Assembly: GCF_030811855.1 (NCBI RefSeq)
Contig: NZ_JAUSRN010000001.1
Span: 186,001 to 250,000 of the forward strand
Direction of reading: 5' to 3'
DNA from: Variovorax paradoxus
GTDB lineage: Bacteria; Pseudomonadota; Gammaproteobacteria; Burkholderiales; Burkholderiaceae_C
Length of the DNA: 64,000 nt
How positions within the stretch are numbered: the first letter of the stretch is position 1; each line of letters begins with the position of its first letter. A program made the position numbers and the translations under genes. Below are positions 17,370 to 27,627 of the stretch, one piece after another. Under the pieces are notes generated by a model. That model did not search any database. It worked only from the letters and a program-made list of their open reading frames with translations, and was not told the origin of the DNA.

Positions 17370-17385
17370 AGCAAATCCGAGGCCC
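17370..17385 (-). promoter_or_regulatory. Candidate sigma-54 (-24/-12) promoter of the nitrile hydratase operon
   Basis: On the minus strand, 17385 to 17370 reads GGGCCTCGGATTTGCT. GG and GC are ten bases apart, as in the consensus TGGCACG-N4-TTGCW, and the TTGCT half is complete; the CACG part is poor. It lies about 65 bases before the hydrolase ATG. The adjacent divergent gene encodes a sigma-54 activator. A possible activator site, CAAG-TG-CTTG, lies at 17413-17422. Confidence 0.5.
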
Positions 17386-17523
17386 GCTCGGCGGACGTTT
17401 TCACGATTTCGACAAGTGCTTGATTTACTTGAAGAAATGCTCGCCAGGGCTTCGATTGACGGCCTGGAGTACATTGCCTTAGTCTCAGCATTGAGTCCCA
17501 ACGTCGCAAATACGAGACGAGAA

Positions 17524-18883
<1,360 letters not shown>

Positions 18884-18891
<8 letters not shown>

Positions 18892-18950
18892 CTGCATAGC
18901 TGCATAGCTGCATAGCTGCATAGCTGCATAGCTGCATAGCTGCATAGCTG
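18884..18950 (+). repeat. Tandem array of an 8-bp unit (CTGCATAG)
   Basis: Eight perfect head-to-tail copies of CTGCATAG run from 18884 to 18947, followed by a partial CTG. The first unit supplies the TAG stop of the sigma-54 activator, so the array is at the very 3' end of that gene. Perfect short arrays change length by slippage. Units added or lost after the first stop would not change the protein. Confidence 0.97.
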
Positions 18951-19182
18951 CGCTGCAGTATGTGCGAGCCGTCTGAGATCAAGTGTGATCTACGAACCAA
19001 GCAGCCTTTTAGGAAAGGACGAGTCTGGCGTTCGCGCCGTTGGCGCACCGTAGCGGCTGGTGCTGGCAAGCGCTGCTCAAGGCTGAAGTACAAATCCGCA
19101 AAACTCCCTGAACTGGGCGCCAATCCGGCCATTACTGTGTTGGCGAAGAAAGTGCGTGACTCCGCGCCAACTGGAGAGCACA
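18951..19182. other. Unassigned spacer between repeat array and truncated metQ-like gene
   Basis: I recognise no gene here. Short open frames exist on both strands but show no family resemblance. The DNA is less GC-rich than its surroundings and abuts the broken end of the MetQ-like gene, so it may be the remnant of an insertion or a rearrangement junction. No clear terminal inverted repeats were found. Confidence 0.5.
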
Positions 19183-19512
19183 TCAGTCGATGTGCACGTC
19201 GCTGTTCGGCACTTCGACGATGTCCGACTTCCGGTCTTTGGTGAAGGACTCCAGGTAGGGGCGATTCTGGAAGAAGTTGGCGTCCAGCTGCTTGTCGCTC
19301 ACGGCAAGGTTCGGCTGCACATAGTCGCTGAACACCTTCACCTGCAGGTCAACGCCCTGCGCCTTCAACTGCGGCCGGATGAACTCCAGGATCTCTGCGT
19401 GCGGCACGGGTGACGCGGCCACGCGCAGCGCCTCTTGCGCCTGGGCGGCAGCACCGAAACCGGCGATGGCCAGTGCCACGACGAAATAGGCGCGGCGAAA
19501 TGAAAGCAACAT
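19183..19512 (-). pseudogene. Truncated MetQ/NlpA-like substrate-binding protein
   Basis: The 109-residue frame has an intact start: GAGG upstream, a signal peptide ending AAAQAQ, then RVAASPVPHAEIL and QLDANFFQNRPYL as in NlpA/MetQ proteins. It stops right after VPNSDVHI, where a full protein of about 260 residues would go on with the second half of lobe 1 and all of lobe 2. It cannot form a ligand-binding fold, so it is called a pseudogene. A complete relative is encoded at 29000-29860. The 3' part was probably lost when the 18951-19182 sequence was joined to it. Confidence 0.88.
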
Positions 19513-19777
19513 GTTCGGGATTCCCTCAAGAAATGAATTTTTGTCGAACCACTTTCCTCACGAAGGGAAAGATGGGGCGTCGCAGGTTAGCCGCGACACT
19601 CCCGGGCCCAAGCAACCGATAAGCGCATGCATATGTGTTTTTCGCATGCGCCGTGGCGAAGGGGCGTGCGGCCGCTCCTTATGCATGCACCGGCTAAGCA
19701 ATACCGAAAGCCTTCTTTGGCGGGCCCGCAGGCGCCGCTTAGTCTTCGGCGATTCTTTTCCTCGAAGGATCCCGCAG
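19513..19777. promoter_or_regulatory. Divergent promoter region with palindromic ATAAGC/GCATGC elements
   Basis: ATAAGCGCATGC occurs at 19619-19630. A perfect inverted repeat GCGCATGC (19623-19630) / GCATGCGC (19644-19651) overlaps it. A further TTATGCATGC lies at about 19680-19689. Related ATAAGC..ATGC sequences lie at 33448 and 45242, each between divergent sulfur operons, suggesting a shared regulator such as a CysB/SsuR-type LysR protein. The assignment is inferred. Confidence 0.4.
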
Positions 19778-21295
19778 ATGAACGATCGTTTGAACCGCGT
19801 GCACGCATCGCGCTCCGCTGCCGTGAAAGCCGGCCTCGACCATCCCGTGATCGACACGGATGTCCATGTCAACGACTACGCCCCCGTGCTGGAGGATTAC
19901 GTGGCGCAGTACGGCGGCAGCAAGCTGGTCGACGCGCTGCGCAAGGCGCTGGGCGGGCGCTTCGTCACGCGCAACGGCGGCGGCAAGGACTGGTACCAGC
20001 AGACGCCCGAGGAGCGCCAGTTCCACCGCACGCTGCGGGCGCCGTGGTGGGCCCGCGTGACGCGCAACACCTACGACCTGGCCACCTACACGCTGCCCGC
20101 GTTGCTCTACGAGCGCCTGGGCGAGCAAGGCTCGGACTATTCGATCCTTTTCCCCAACGACGTGCTCTCACCGGCCGCAGCCGGCAGCGAATACCGCCAG
20201 CCGCTGCACCGCGCGATCAACCACTTCCATGCCGACCAATACCGACCGTACGCCGACCGCCTGACGCCGGTGGCGGGCATCCCGCTGCACACGCCGCAGG
20301 AAGGCATCGAGGAACTGGAGTTCGCGGTCAAGACGCTCGGCCTGAAGGTGATCAACATCGCCGGCGGGGTGCGCCGTCCGATCGGCGCCATCGCCGAGAA
20401 GTATCCGGCGAAGGAGCACCCGGAGATCGCAAAGCAGACCGGCTACATCGACTTCTACGGCATCGACAGCGAGCACGACTACGACCCCTTCTGGGCCAAG
20501 GTGGTGGAGCTGGGCGTTCCCGTCACCACGCACTATGGCAGCCAAGGCTGGACGGGCCGGCAGTCGATCAGCAACTACATGAACAACCACATCGGCCACT
20601 TCGCCGACGGCTCGCAGGCGTTTGCCAAGGCGCTGTTCTTCGGCGGCGTGACGCGGCGCTTTCCGGGGCTGCGCGTGGGCCTGCTCGAAGGCGGCGCCGA
20701 CTGGGGCGCGCACGTCTACACGCACCTCGTGGACCGCTGGGAAAAGCGCAACAAGAACGCGGTGCGCAACTACGATCCCGCGGAAGCCGACATCGAGCTG
20801 CTCGCCTCGCTGTTCGAACGCTACGGTGCCGACCTGCTCAAAGGGCGCGCGCTCGACAAGTCGAAGCTGCTGCGCGACAGCCTCGGCATTTCCGCGCTGC
20901 CGCACAGCCGCGAGCCGAATGAATCGGAGATCGACGACTTCGCGCTCGCCGGCATCGAGAAGGTCGAGGACATCCGCGACCGCTGGGTGAACAACTTCTA
21001 CTTTGGCTCCGAGGCCGACGACCGCACGGTGGCCGCGGCCTTCAACACCAAGGTGAATCCGCTGGGCACGAAGATCAACGCGATCTGGTCGTCCGACGTG
21101 GGCCATTGGGACGTGCCCGAGTTCACCGAGCCGCTGGCGGAAACCTGGGACCTGATGCAACAGGGCGTGATCTCGGCCGCGGACTTCAAGGCCTTCGTCT
21201 TCGACAACCCGCACCGCTTCTATACCGAGGCCAATCCGCGCTTCTTCGAGGGCACCGAAGTCGGCCGCAAGCTCGGCCTGAAAGGCGCGAAGTGA
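19778..21295 (+). CDS. Amidohydrolase-family metal-dependent hydrolase (COG2159-like)
   Basis: The 505-residue protein has the TIM-barrel amidohydrolase pattern: a first-strand DTDVHVND metal motif, a conserved histidine in PVTTHYGS, and late-barrel HRFYTEANPRFFEGT. It resembles the aminocarboxymuconate-semialdehyde-decarboxylase-like branch, which includes decarboxylases and hydrolases. The ATG at 19778 is preceded by GAAGGA and matches the conserved start, although the frame is open upstream. It is followed with nine bases of spacing by an SsuA-like binding-protein gene. A role in organosulfur degradation is suggested by context only. Confidence 0.78.
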   Translation: MNDRLNRVHASRSAAVKAGLDHPVIDTDVHVNDYAPVLEDYVAQYGGSKLVDALRKALGGRFVTRNGGGKDWYQQTPEERQFHRTLRAPWWARVTRNTYDLATYTLPALLYERLGEQGSDYSILFPNDVLSPAAAGSEYRQPLHRAINHFHADQYRPYADRLTPVAGIPLHTPQEGIEELEFAVKTLGLKVINIAGGVRRPIGAIAEKYPAKEHPEIAKQTGYIDFYGIDSEHDYDPFWAKVVELGVPVTTHYGSQGWTGRQSISNYMNNHIGHFADGSQAFAKALFFGGVTRRFPGLRVGLLEGGADWGAHVYTHLVDRWEKRNKNAVRNYDPAEADIELLASLFERYGADLLKGRALDKSKLLRDSLGISALPHSREPNESEIDDFALAGIEKVEDIRDRWVNNFYFGSEADDRTVAAAFNTKVNPLGTKINAIWSSDVGHWDVPEFTEPLAETWDLMQQGVISAADFKAFVFDNPHRFYTEANPRFFEGTEVGRKLGLKGAK

Positions 21296-21303
21296 ACGAC
21301 AAC

Positions 21304-22413
21304 ATGACACGCAATGTGCTCGCACGCCTGCGCCGTTGGGCCGCGCCGCTCGGCGCGCTGGCGCTGATGGCAGCCGCCGCGTGGCCCGCGCAGGCGGCGC
21401 CGGAGACCATCCGCATCGGCGTCGCCACCGCGGGCGGCGGCGATCCCGTCACCTGGGGCGGCTCGCCGGGCGGCGTCGCGCGCGTCAACAATTGGCTCGA
21501 AGAAGAGTTCAAGGCGTCGGGCGTGAAGGTCGAATGGCTCTTCTTCAAGGGTGCCGGCCCGGCGGTAAACGAGGCGCTTTCGAACAAGCAGATCGACTTC
21601 GCCTACCAGGGCGACCTGCCGTCGATCGTTGGCCGCTCCAATGGCCTGAAGACCAAGCTGCTGGTGGTGAGCGGCGCACGCAACAACCTGTACCTGGTGA
21701 CGCCGACCAAGTCGGAGATCCGTTCGATCAAGGACCTGAAGGACCGCACGGTCTCGATCTTCCGCGGCACCAACGGCCACCTCGTGGCCATCAACGTGCT
21801 TGCCGCCAACGGGCTGGCCGAGCGCGACATCAAGGGCGTCAACCTCGACACCGGCAGCGCGCAGGCCGCGCTGGTGTCCAACGGCGTGGATGCGGCCTTC
21901 GGTGGCTACGAATGGTTCAAGGTTCGCGACCAAGGCCTCGCCAAGGTGGTGTACTCCACCCAGGGGCAGGACCCGGCCTTCACGCGCCAGGCTTCGCTGC
22001 TGGTGCGCTCCGACTTCGAGCAGGCCAACCCGGCCGAGGTTCAGCGCGTGGTCGACGTGTTCGTGCGGGCGGCGCGTTGGTCGTCCGACGAGAAGAACCG
22101 CGACGAGCTCTTCCGCATCTGGGCGCGCAGCGGCACGCCAGTTGCTTCCTGGGCGGCGGAGTTTGATCAGCAGCAACTCGCGGTGCGCAACTCGCCGCTG
22201 GTCGATGACTTCATCATTGGGCGCTACAAGGCCGTGGTGGCCGACGCGCTCAAGCTCAAGCTGATCCGCCGCGAGGTGTCGGTGGACGACTGGTTCGACA
22301 CGCGCTACCTGAAGAACGCGTTGAAGAAGCAGGGCCTCGAGAACTACTGGACGGTCTACGACGCCAAGGGCAATCCCAAGGGCGGGCCGGCCGCATCGGT
22401 CGCGGCCAGATGA
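21304..22413 (+). CDS. SsuA-like ABC transporter substrate-binding protein
   Basis: The 369-residue protein has a cleaved signal peptide (AAAAWPAQAA) and then TIRIGVATAGGG, NEALSNKQIDFAYQGDLP and LKTKLLVVSGARNNLYLV. This is the layout of aliphatic sulfonate/nitrate/taurine (NMT1-type) binding proteins. It captures the substrate in the periplasm for the two permeases and ATPase that follow. Its stop overlaps the first permease start by four bases. The substrate is most likely an organosulfur compound, judged by the two oxygenase genes downstream. Confidence 0.85.
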   Translation: MTRNVLARLRRWAAPLGALALMAAAAWPAQAAPETIRIGVATAGGGDPVTWGGSPGGVARVNNWLEEEFKASGVKVEWLFFKGAGPAVNEALSNKQIDFAYQGDLPSIVGRSNGLKTKLLVVSGARNNLYLVTPTKSEIRSIKDLKDRTVSIFRGTNGHLVAINVLAANGLAERDIKGVNLDTGSAQAALVSNGVDAAFGGYEWFKVRDQGLAKVVYSTQGQDPAFTRQASLLVRSDFEQANPAEVQRVVDVFVRAARWSSDEKNRDELFRIWARSGTPVASWAAEFDQQQLAVRNSPLVDDFIIGRYKAVVADALKLKLIRREVSVDDWFDTRYLKNALKKQGLENYWTVYDAKGNPKGGPAASVAAR

Positions 22414-23279
22414 GTGCCGAAGCCAAGTTGACGGCCGTCCTGCGGCCTCGCGCCGACGCGCCCGTCTCCGCCGGAGCGCGCTCGATCGCATCATCGCTGC
22501 CCTGGCGCCGCATCGGCCGCGCCGGTGAAGGCGCCCTGCCCTGGCTCCTGCCCTTCGCGCTGCTGGCGCTGTGGTTCACGGGCGCCGAGCAGGGCTGGAT
22601 CTCGCCGCAGGTGCTGCCGCCGCCGCAGTTCGTCTGGGAAACCTTGCGCGACCTGGCCACGAGCGGCGATCTCTGGCTGCATGTGAGCACCAGTTTCACG
22701 CGCGTTGGCGTCGGCTTCGCGGCCGGCAGCCTTCTTGGTCTTGCACTGGGCTCGGCCATGGGACTGTCGCGCTGCTTCGAGGCTTATGTGCTGCCCACCT
22801 TCAATGCGCTGGTGCAGATCCCGGTGCTGGCCTGGCTGCCCTTCGTGCTGCTGATCGTGGGCATCGGCGAACCGCTGAAATACATCCTCATCGCCAAGGC
22901 GGCGCTGGTGCCGGTGGCACTCAACACGCTGCAGGGTTTCCGGCAGACGCCTTCCGCCCTGCGCGAAGTGGGCGAGGTCTATGGCTACACGCGGCGACAG
23001 CAGGTGCTTGAAATCGTGCTGCCGCATGCCGTACCCACCCTCTTCACCGGCGTGCGGCTGGGCTTCACCAAAGCCTGGCTCTCGCTGGTCGTGGTGGAAC
23101 TCGTGGCATCGAGCGAAGGGCTGGGCTACCTCATCGTCTATGGCCGGCAGCTGTTCCAGCTCGACCTGGTGATGGCGGCCGTGATCGTGGTGGGCGCCAT
23201 TGGCTATGCCATCGACCGCCTGCTCGACCGCCTCGAAACCGCGGTGCACCAGCGCCAACCCGGCGGAGCCGCGCGATGA
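22410..23279 (+). CDS. ABC transporter permease, SsuC type (first of a pair)
   Basis: This 289-residue inner-membrane protein has about six hydrophobic segments. The BPD permease EAA loop reads EVGEVYGYTRRQQVLEIVLP, followed by HAVPTLFTGVRLG. This is the SsuC/TauC subgroup. It overlaps the binding-protein stop and the next permease start by four bases each. A second, different permease follows, so the complex is probably a heterodimer rather than the usual SsuC homodimer. Confidence 0.86.
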   Translation: MSAEAKLTAVLRPRADAPVSAGARSIASSLPWRRIGRAGEGALPWLLPFALLALWFTGAEQGWISPQVLPPPQFVWETLRDLATSGDLWLHVSTSFTRVGVGFAAGSLLGLALGSAMGLSRCFEAYVLPTFNALVQIPVLAWLPFVLLIVGIGEPLKYILIAKAALVPVALNTLQGFRQTPSALREVGEVYGYTRRQQVLEIVLPHAVPTLFTGVRLGFTKAWLSLVVVELVASSEGLGYLIVYGRQLFQLDLVMAAVIVVGAIGYAIDRLLDRLETAVHQRQPGGAAR

Positions 23280-24076
23280 GCGACGCCGCCGAACTGGCTG
23301 CCGTGCAGCCGCTGCAGCCCAAGCAGCGCAGTCGCTGGCGCGGCTTCGTGCTGCCCGTGGCGGCTGCCTTGCTGTGGTGGCTGCTGTCGTCGCTCGATGT
23401 CGTGAACTCGGCGCTGCTGGTCTCCCCGACCAAGGTGTTCGACACCGCGGTGGACCAGGTGGCGAGCGGACGCCTCTGGCGGGCCCTCAGCGCCAGCCTC
23501 GCGCGCGAGGCGACGGGCTTCCTGATCGGCACCGTCTCGGGCCTCGTGCTCGGCGCGCTGCTGGGCCTGTCGCCGCTTTTCAACCGCATCGTCGGCCCGA
23601 GCTTCAACACCTTCAAGCAGATCTCTCTGTTCGCGTGGATTCCGCTGATCTCGGTATGGTTCGGCCTCGGTGACGTGGCCAAGGTGGTGTTTCTCTCGCT
23701 GGCCGCGCTGGTGCCGGTGGTGGTCAACACCTGCGACGGTATCCGCACCGCGCCCGCCGGCCTGCTCGAGGTGGCGCGCGTCTACGGCTACACGCGCTGG
23801 CAAACCGTCACGCAGGTCGTGCTGCCGGCCGCCCTGCCTTCGATCTTCACGGGCGTCTACCTGGCGCTCATCTATTCCTGGCTCGCAACCATCGGCGCCG
23901 AATACCTGCTGGTGGCCGGCCGAGGCATCGGCAACACGCTGATCGAGGGCAGCGAGCATTTCCAGATGGACCTGGTCATCTTCGGCATGTTCGTGATCGG
24001 CCTCGTGGGCTGGCTCATGAACGCCTCGGCCCGCGCGCTGGAGCGCCGCCTGGCGCGCTGGACCGGGCGCGCATGA
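23276..24076 (+). CDS. ABC transporter permease, SsuC type (second of a pair)
   Basis: The 266-residue protein is a second BPD permease. Its EAA loop is LLEVARVYGYTRWQTVTQVVLP followed by SIFTGVYLALIYSWLATIGAEYLL. It shares the SsuC fold with the upstream permease but is clearly a different sequence. Start and upstream stop overlap (ATGA). The ATPase gene begins 25 bases later. Together these genes encode a binding protein, two permeases and one ATPase. Confidence 0.86.
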   Translation: MSDAAELAAVQPLQPKQRSRWRGFVLPVAAALLWWLLSSLDVVNSALLVSPTKVFDTAVDQVASGRLWRALSASLAREATGFLIGTVSGLVLGALLGLSPLFNRIVGPSFNTFKQISLFAWIPLISVWFGLGDVAKVVFLSLAALVPVVVNTCDGIRTAPAGLLEVARVYGYTRWQTVTQVVLPAALPSIFTGVYLALIYSWLATIGAEYLLVAGRGIGNTLIEGSEHFQMDLVIFGMFVIGLVGWLMNASARALERRLARWTGRA

Positions 24077-24101
24077 ACCACGCAGAAAGAACTCTCCTCT
24101 C

Positions 24102-24965
24102 ATGACATCCCTCCTTGCGAACCCTTCCAACGAACTCGACATCCGCGGGCTCGGCAAGCGCTATGCGAATACGCAGGCCAGCGGCGGTGAACTGCAGGTG
24201 CTCGAAGGCATCGACCTGCATGTTCCGGCCGGCCGTTTCGTGAGCATCGTCGGCACCAGCGGCTGCGGCAAGTCCACTTTGCTGCGGCTCATCCTCGGCC
24301 TCGACGCGCAGTACGAGGGAAAAATCCTGCTGGACGGCGAACCGATCTCGGGCACAGGCCGCGAGCGCGGCATCGTGTTCCAGGACCATCGCCTCTTTCC
24401 CTGGCTCACGGTGGAGCAGAACATCGCAGTCGGGCTGCGCAACTCACCCTTCAGCGCCAAAGAGAAGCGCGAACTGGTGGCCGAGCACGTCGCTCTGGTT
24501 GGACTCGAAGGATTCGAGAAATCGTGGCCGCACCAGATCTCAGGCGGCATGGCGCAGCGCGTGGCGATCGCGCGGGGCCTGGTGAACCGGCCGCGCGTGC
24601 TGCTGCTCGACGAACCCTTCGGCGCGCTCGATGCGCTCACACGCTCGCGCCTGCAGAACGAGCTTCAGCGCATCTGGCAGAAGGAGCGCATCACCATGCT
24701 GCTGGTGACCCACGATGTTGAGGAAGCCGTATTCCTCGGCGATCGCGTGGTGGTGATGCAGCCGTCGCCCGGCCGCATCCGGCGCACGGTGGAGGTCGAC
24801 CTGCCGCACCCGCGCAACCGCAGCGACCCGGCCTTCATCGCCTTGCGCGACGACGTGCTCAGCGACTTTCTCGATGCGGATGCCGATCGCGCACCGGTCG
24901 CCACGCCGCAACCGCCCATATCGGCCGAGGCCGGCCTGCCGCAGCGGCTGCAGCTGGCGTGGTGA
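24102..24965 (+). CDS. ABC transporter ATPase, SsuB type
   Basis: The 287-residue nucleotide-binding protein has Walker A GTSGCGKST (about residues 51-59), Q-loop VFQDHRLFPW, signature ISGGMAQRVAIARGL, Walker B VLLLDEPFGALD and switch histidine LLVTHDVEEAVF. It belongs to the nitrate/sulfonate/taurine (SsuB/TauB) group. It powers import by the two permeases just upstream. The following monooxygenase frame opens inside its last codons, though the preferred start lies 41 bases downstream. Confidence 0.9.
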   Translation: MTSLLANPSNELDIRGLGKRYANTQASGGELQVLEGIDLHVPAGRFVSIVGTSGCGKSTLLRLILGLDAQYEGKILLDGEPISGTGRERGIVFQDHRLFPWLTVEQNIAVGLRNSPFSAKEKRELVAEHVALVGLEGFEKSWPHQISGGMAQRVAIARGLVNRPRVLLLDEPFGALDALTRSRLQNELQRIWQKERITMLLVTHDVEEAVFLGDRVVVMQPSPGRIRRTVEVDLPHPRNRSDPAFIALRDDVLSDFLDADADRAPVATPQPPISAEAGLPQRLQLAW

Positions 24966-25006
24966 GCGCCGCAACCCCTTCCACCTTATTCCAAGGCATT
25001 CGACCC

Positions 25007-26371
25007 ATGGCTTCATCCACGTGCCAGTTCAAGCTCGGCGCCTTCCTCATGCAGACCGGCCACCACATCGCGGCCTGGCGTCATCCAGGCGCGCAGGCCG
25101 ATGCCGGGAGCAACTTTCGCCACTACGTCGAGCTCGCACAGAAGGCGGAAGCGGCCAAGTTCGACGCCGTCTTCCTGGCCGACTCCGTCGGCGTGCGCAA
25201 CAGCGACCTGCCTTCGCTCTCGCGCACGGCGCGCGCCGACCACTTTGAACCGCTCACGCTGCTCTCCGCCATCGCGGCGCTGACCGAGCGCATCGGGCTC
25301 ATCGCCACGGTGTCGACGAGCTTCAACGAGCCATTCAACGTAGCGCGCAAGTTCGCTTCACTCGACCAGATCAGCGGTGGGCGCTCGGGCTGGAACCTCG
25401 TGACTTCCAGCGGCACCGGCGAGGCGCAGAACTTCAACCGCGACGAGCATTTCGAGCACGCGCTGCGCTACGAACGGGCGGCCGAGTTTCACGATGTGGT
25501 CACGGGCCTGTGGGACAGCTGGGAGGACGACAGCTTCGTGCGCGACAAGCAAAGCGGCCAGTACTTCGACGGGCACAAGCTGCACGTGCTGGGCCACAAG
25601 GGCACGCACTTCTCGGTGCGCGGCCCGCTCAACGTCGCACGCTCGCCGCAGGGACGGCCGGTGGTGGTGCAGGCCGGTGCTTCGGAGGCTGGCCGGGACC
25701 TTGCCGCGCGCACGGCCGAAGTGATCTTCGTCGCGCACCAGACCTTCGAGGAGGCGAAGGCCTTCTATGCCGACATCAAGGGCCGGCTGCCGCGCCATGG
25801 CCGCCACCCCGACGAGGTGAAGATCATGCCCGGCATCTTCCCGGTGGTGGGCCGCACGCAGGCAGAGGCCGAGGAGAAGTTCGAGCAGCTGCAGCAACTC
25901 GTGCATCCGGTGGTTGGCGTGTCGCTGCTGTCGAACGTGATCGGAGGCTTCGACTTTTCCGGCCTTCCGGTCGACGCCCCGCTGCCCGAACTGCCGGAAA
26001 CCAACGGCCCCAAGAGCCGCCAACGGCTGTTGCTGGACCTGGCGCGCCGCGAAAACCTCAGCATCCGCGATCTCTATCTGCGCATTGCCGGCGCGCGCGG
26101 CCACCAGCAGGTGGTGGGCACGCCTTCCCGCATTGCCGACCAGCTGCAGCAGTGGTTCGAGGAAGGCGGCGCGGACGGCTTCAACATCATGGCGCCGTGG
26201 TTCCCGGGCGGGCTGGACGATTTCATCGAGCTCGTGCTGCCCGAGCTGCGGCGGCGCGGCCTGTTCCGCACCGAGTACGAAGGCCGAACGCTGCGTGAGC
26301 ACCTGGGTTTGCAGCGGCCCGTGCATCGCGCGCATTCGGCCCGCGAAGCGCATCAGGCCGCCATCGCGTGA
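25007..26371 (+). CDS. LLM-class flavin monooxygenase, NtaA/SnaA/DszA family
   Basis: The 454-residue protein has the bacterial luciferase-like fold of the NtaA/SnaA/DszA group, with LKGDFDAVFLADS-like text near residue 55 (AAKFDAVFLADSVG), GGRSGWNLVTSS, NFNRDEHFEHALRYERA and ADGFNIMAPW near the C-terminus. These enzymes use FMNH2 from a separate reductase to oxidise sulfones, sulfonates or chelates. The ATG at 25007 (AAGG ten bases upstream) is preferred over an upstream frame start overlapping the ATPase gene. The FMN reductase is probably the MsuE-like protein at 32442-33020. Its stop overlaps the next start (GTGA). Confidence 0.88.
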   Translation: MASSTCQFKLGAFLMQTGHHIAAWRHPGAQADAGSNFRHYVELAQKAEAAKFDAVFLADSVGVRNSDLPSLSRTARADHFEPLTLLSAIAALTERIGLIATVSTSFNEPFNVARKFASLDQISGGRSGWNLVTSSGTGEAQNFNRDEHFEHALRYERAAEFHDVVTGLWDSWEDDSFVRDKQSGQYFDGHKLHVLGHKGTHFSVRGPLNVARSPQGRPVVVQAGASEAGRDLAARTAEVIFVAHQTFEEAKAFYADIKGRLPRHGRHPDEVKIMPGIFPVVGRTQAEAEEKFEQLQQLVHPVVGVSLLSNVIGGFDFSGLPVDAPLPELPETNGPKSRQRLLLDLARRENLSIRDLYLRIAGARGHQQVVGTPSRIADQLQQWFEEGGADGFNIMAPWFPGGLDDFIELVLPELRRRGLFRTEYEGRTLREHLGLQRPVHRAHSAREAHQAAIA

Positions 26372-27627
26372 CCGCGTTCCCCACCTTTCTTGTTCCGCCA
26401 TCGTCCATGCCCCCGCAACCTCCTGCCTACGAACAACTCGCCGAGCGCTTCCGCCCCGTGTTCGCCCGCATCGCCGAGCATGCCGCCCAACGCGAGAACG
26501 AGCGCGCGCTGGCCTACGACGCCGTCACCTGGCTGCGCGAGGCGAACTTCGGCGCGTTGCGCGTGCCGCTCGCCCATGGCGGCCTTGGCGCTTCTGTCGA
26601 GCAGCTGTTCGACTTGCTCATCGAGCTTGGCGCGTCCGATTCCAACCTGCCGCAGATCCTGCGCGCGCACTTCGGGTTCATCGAACGGCTCTACGCCGAG
26701 ATCGATCCCGAACTGCATGCACCCTGGCTGCGGCGTGCCGCCGATGGCGCGATCTTCGGCAATGCCACCACCGAGCTGGGCGAAGCCGAGGTGGGCACGC
26801 TGCAGACCACGCTCAAACGCGATGGCAGGGGCTGGCTCCTCGATGGCGACAAGTACTACAGCACAGGGACTCTCTACGCCGACTGGATTCCCGTGACAGC
26901 CCAGCGCGCGGACGAGCTGGGCAAGCAAGGACGGGTGCTGGTGCTTGTGCCCGCGGAGGCGCGCGGCGTGGAGCGCATCGACGACTGGCGCGGTTTCGGG
27001 CAGCGCCTGACGGGGTCGGGCACCACCCGTTTTCGCCGCGTCGCTGTCGAGCCGGGCCATGTGCTGTCTTACGATCGCGATCGGCCGACGCCGCTCACCG
27101 CGCATTTCCAGCTCACCCACCTGGCCACGCTGGCCGGCATCGCGCGCGCGATCGAACGCGATGCGGTTGCCTTCGTGCAGCCGCGCAAGCGCGTGTACAG
27201 CCATGGCAGCGGCACCACACCGCGGGAAGATCCAGTGGTGCAGCAAGTGGTGGGGCAGCTTTCCAGCGCCGCCTTCACGGCGGCAGCGGCCGTGGCTGCA
27301 GTAGCCCGCGGACTGGGCGACATCGACCGCCTGCGCCAGCGCGGCGAGCCCATTCCCGAGAGCCTGATCGTCGACGTGGAGCTGCGCACCGCCAAGGCGC
27401 AGGTGGGCATCGTCGACACCGTGCTGAACGCTGCGACGCGCCTGTTCGACATCGGCGGCGCCTCGGCGCTGCAGGAAGACCGACGGCTGGATCGCCACTG
27501 GCGCAACGCGCGCACCCTGGCCTCGCACAACCCGGTGATCTACAAGGCGCGCACGGTCGGCGACCATGCACTCAACGGAACCCGGCCGACCTTCTATTGG
27601 GCAGTGGGAACCCGGAGCGAGAGTTGA
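26368..27627 (+). CDS. Acyl-CoA-dehydrogenase-like flavin monooxygenase (SfnB/DszC type)
   Basis: The 419-residue protein has the acyl-CoA dehydrogenase fold in its sulfur-assimilation branch: WLREANFGALRVPLAHGG near the start, ATTELGEAEVGTL and LDGDKYYSTGTLYADWIPV in the middle domain, and HWRNARTLASHNPVIYKA at the end. DszC and SfnB relatives act on sulfur compounds with reduced flavin rather than on acyl-CoA. The GTG at 26368 overlaps the upstream stop (GTGA); an ATG at 26407 is an alternative without a clear ribosome site. It is the last gene of its operon, and its stop abuts the stop of the opposite-strand monooxygenase with no base between. Confidence 0.85.
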   Translation: MTAFPTFLVPPSSMPPQPPAYEQLAERFRPVFARIAEHAAQRENERALAYDAVTWLREANFGALRVPLAHGGLGASVEQLFDLLIELGASDSNLPQILRAHFGFIERLYAEIDPELHAPWLRRAADGAIFGNATTELGEAEVGTLQTTLKRDGRGWLLDGDKYYSTGTLYADWIPVTAQRADELGKQGRVLVLVPAEARGVERIDDWRGFGQRLTGSGTTRFRRVAVEPGHVLSYDRDRPTPLTAHFQLTHLATLAGIARAIERDAVAFVQPRKRVYSHGSGTTPREDPVVQQVVGQLSSAAFTAAAAVAAVARGLGDIDRLRQRGEPIPESLIVDVELRTAKAQVGIVDTVLNAATRLFDIGGASALQEDRRLDRHWRNARTLASHNPVIYKARTVGDHALNGTRPTFYWAVGTRSES

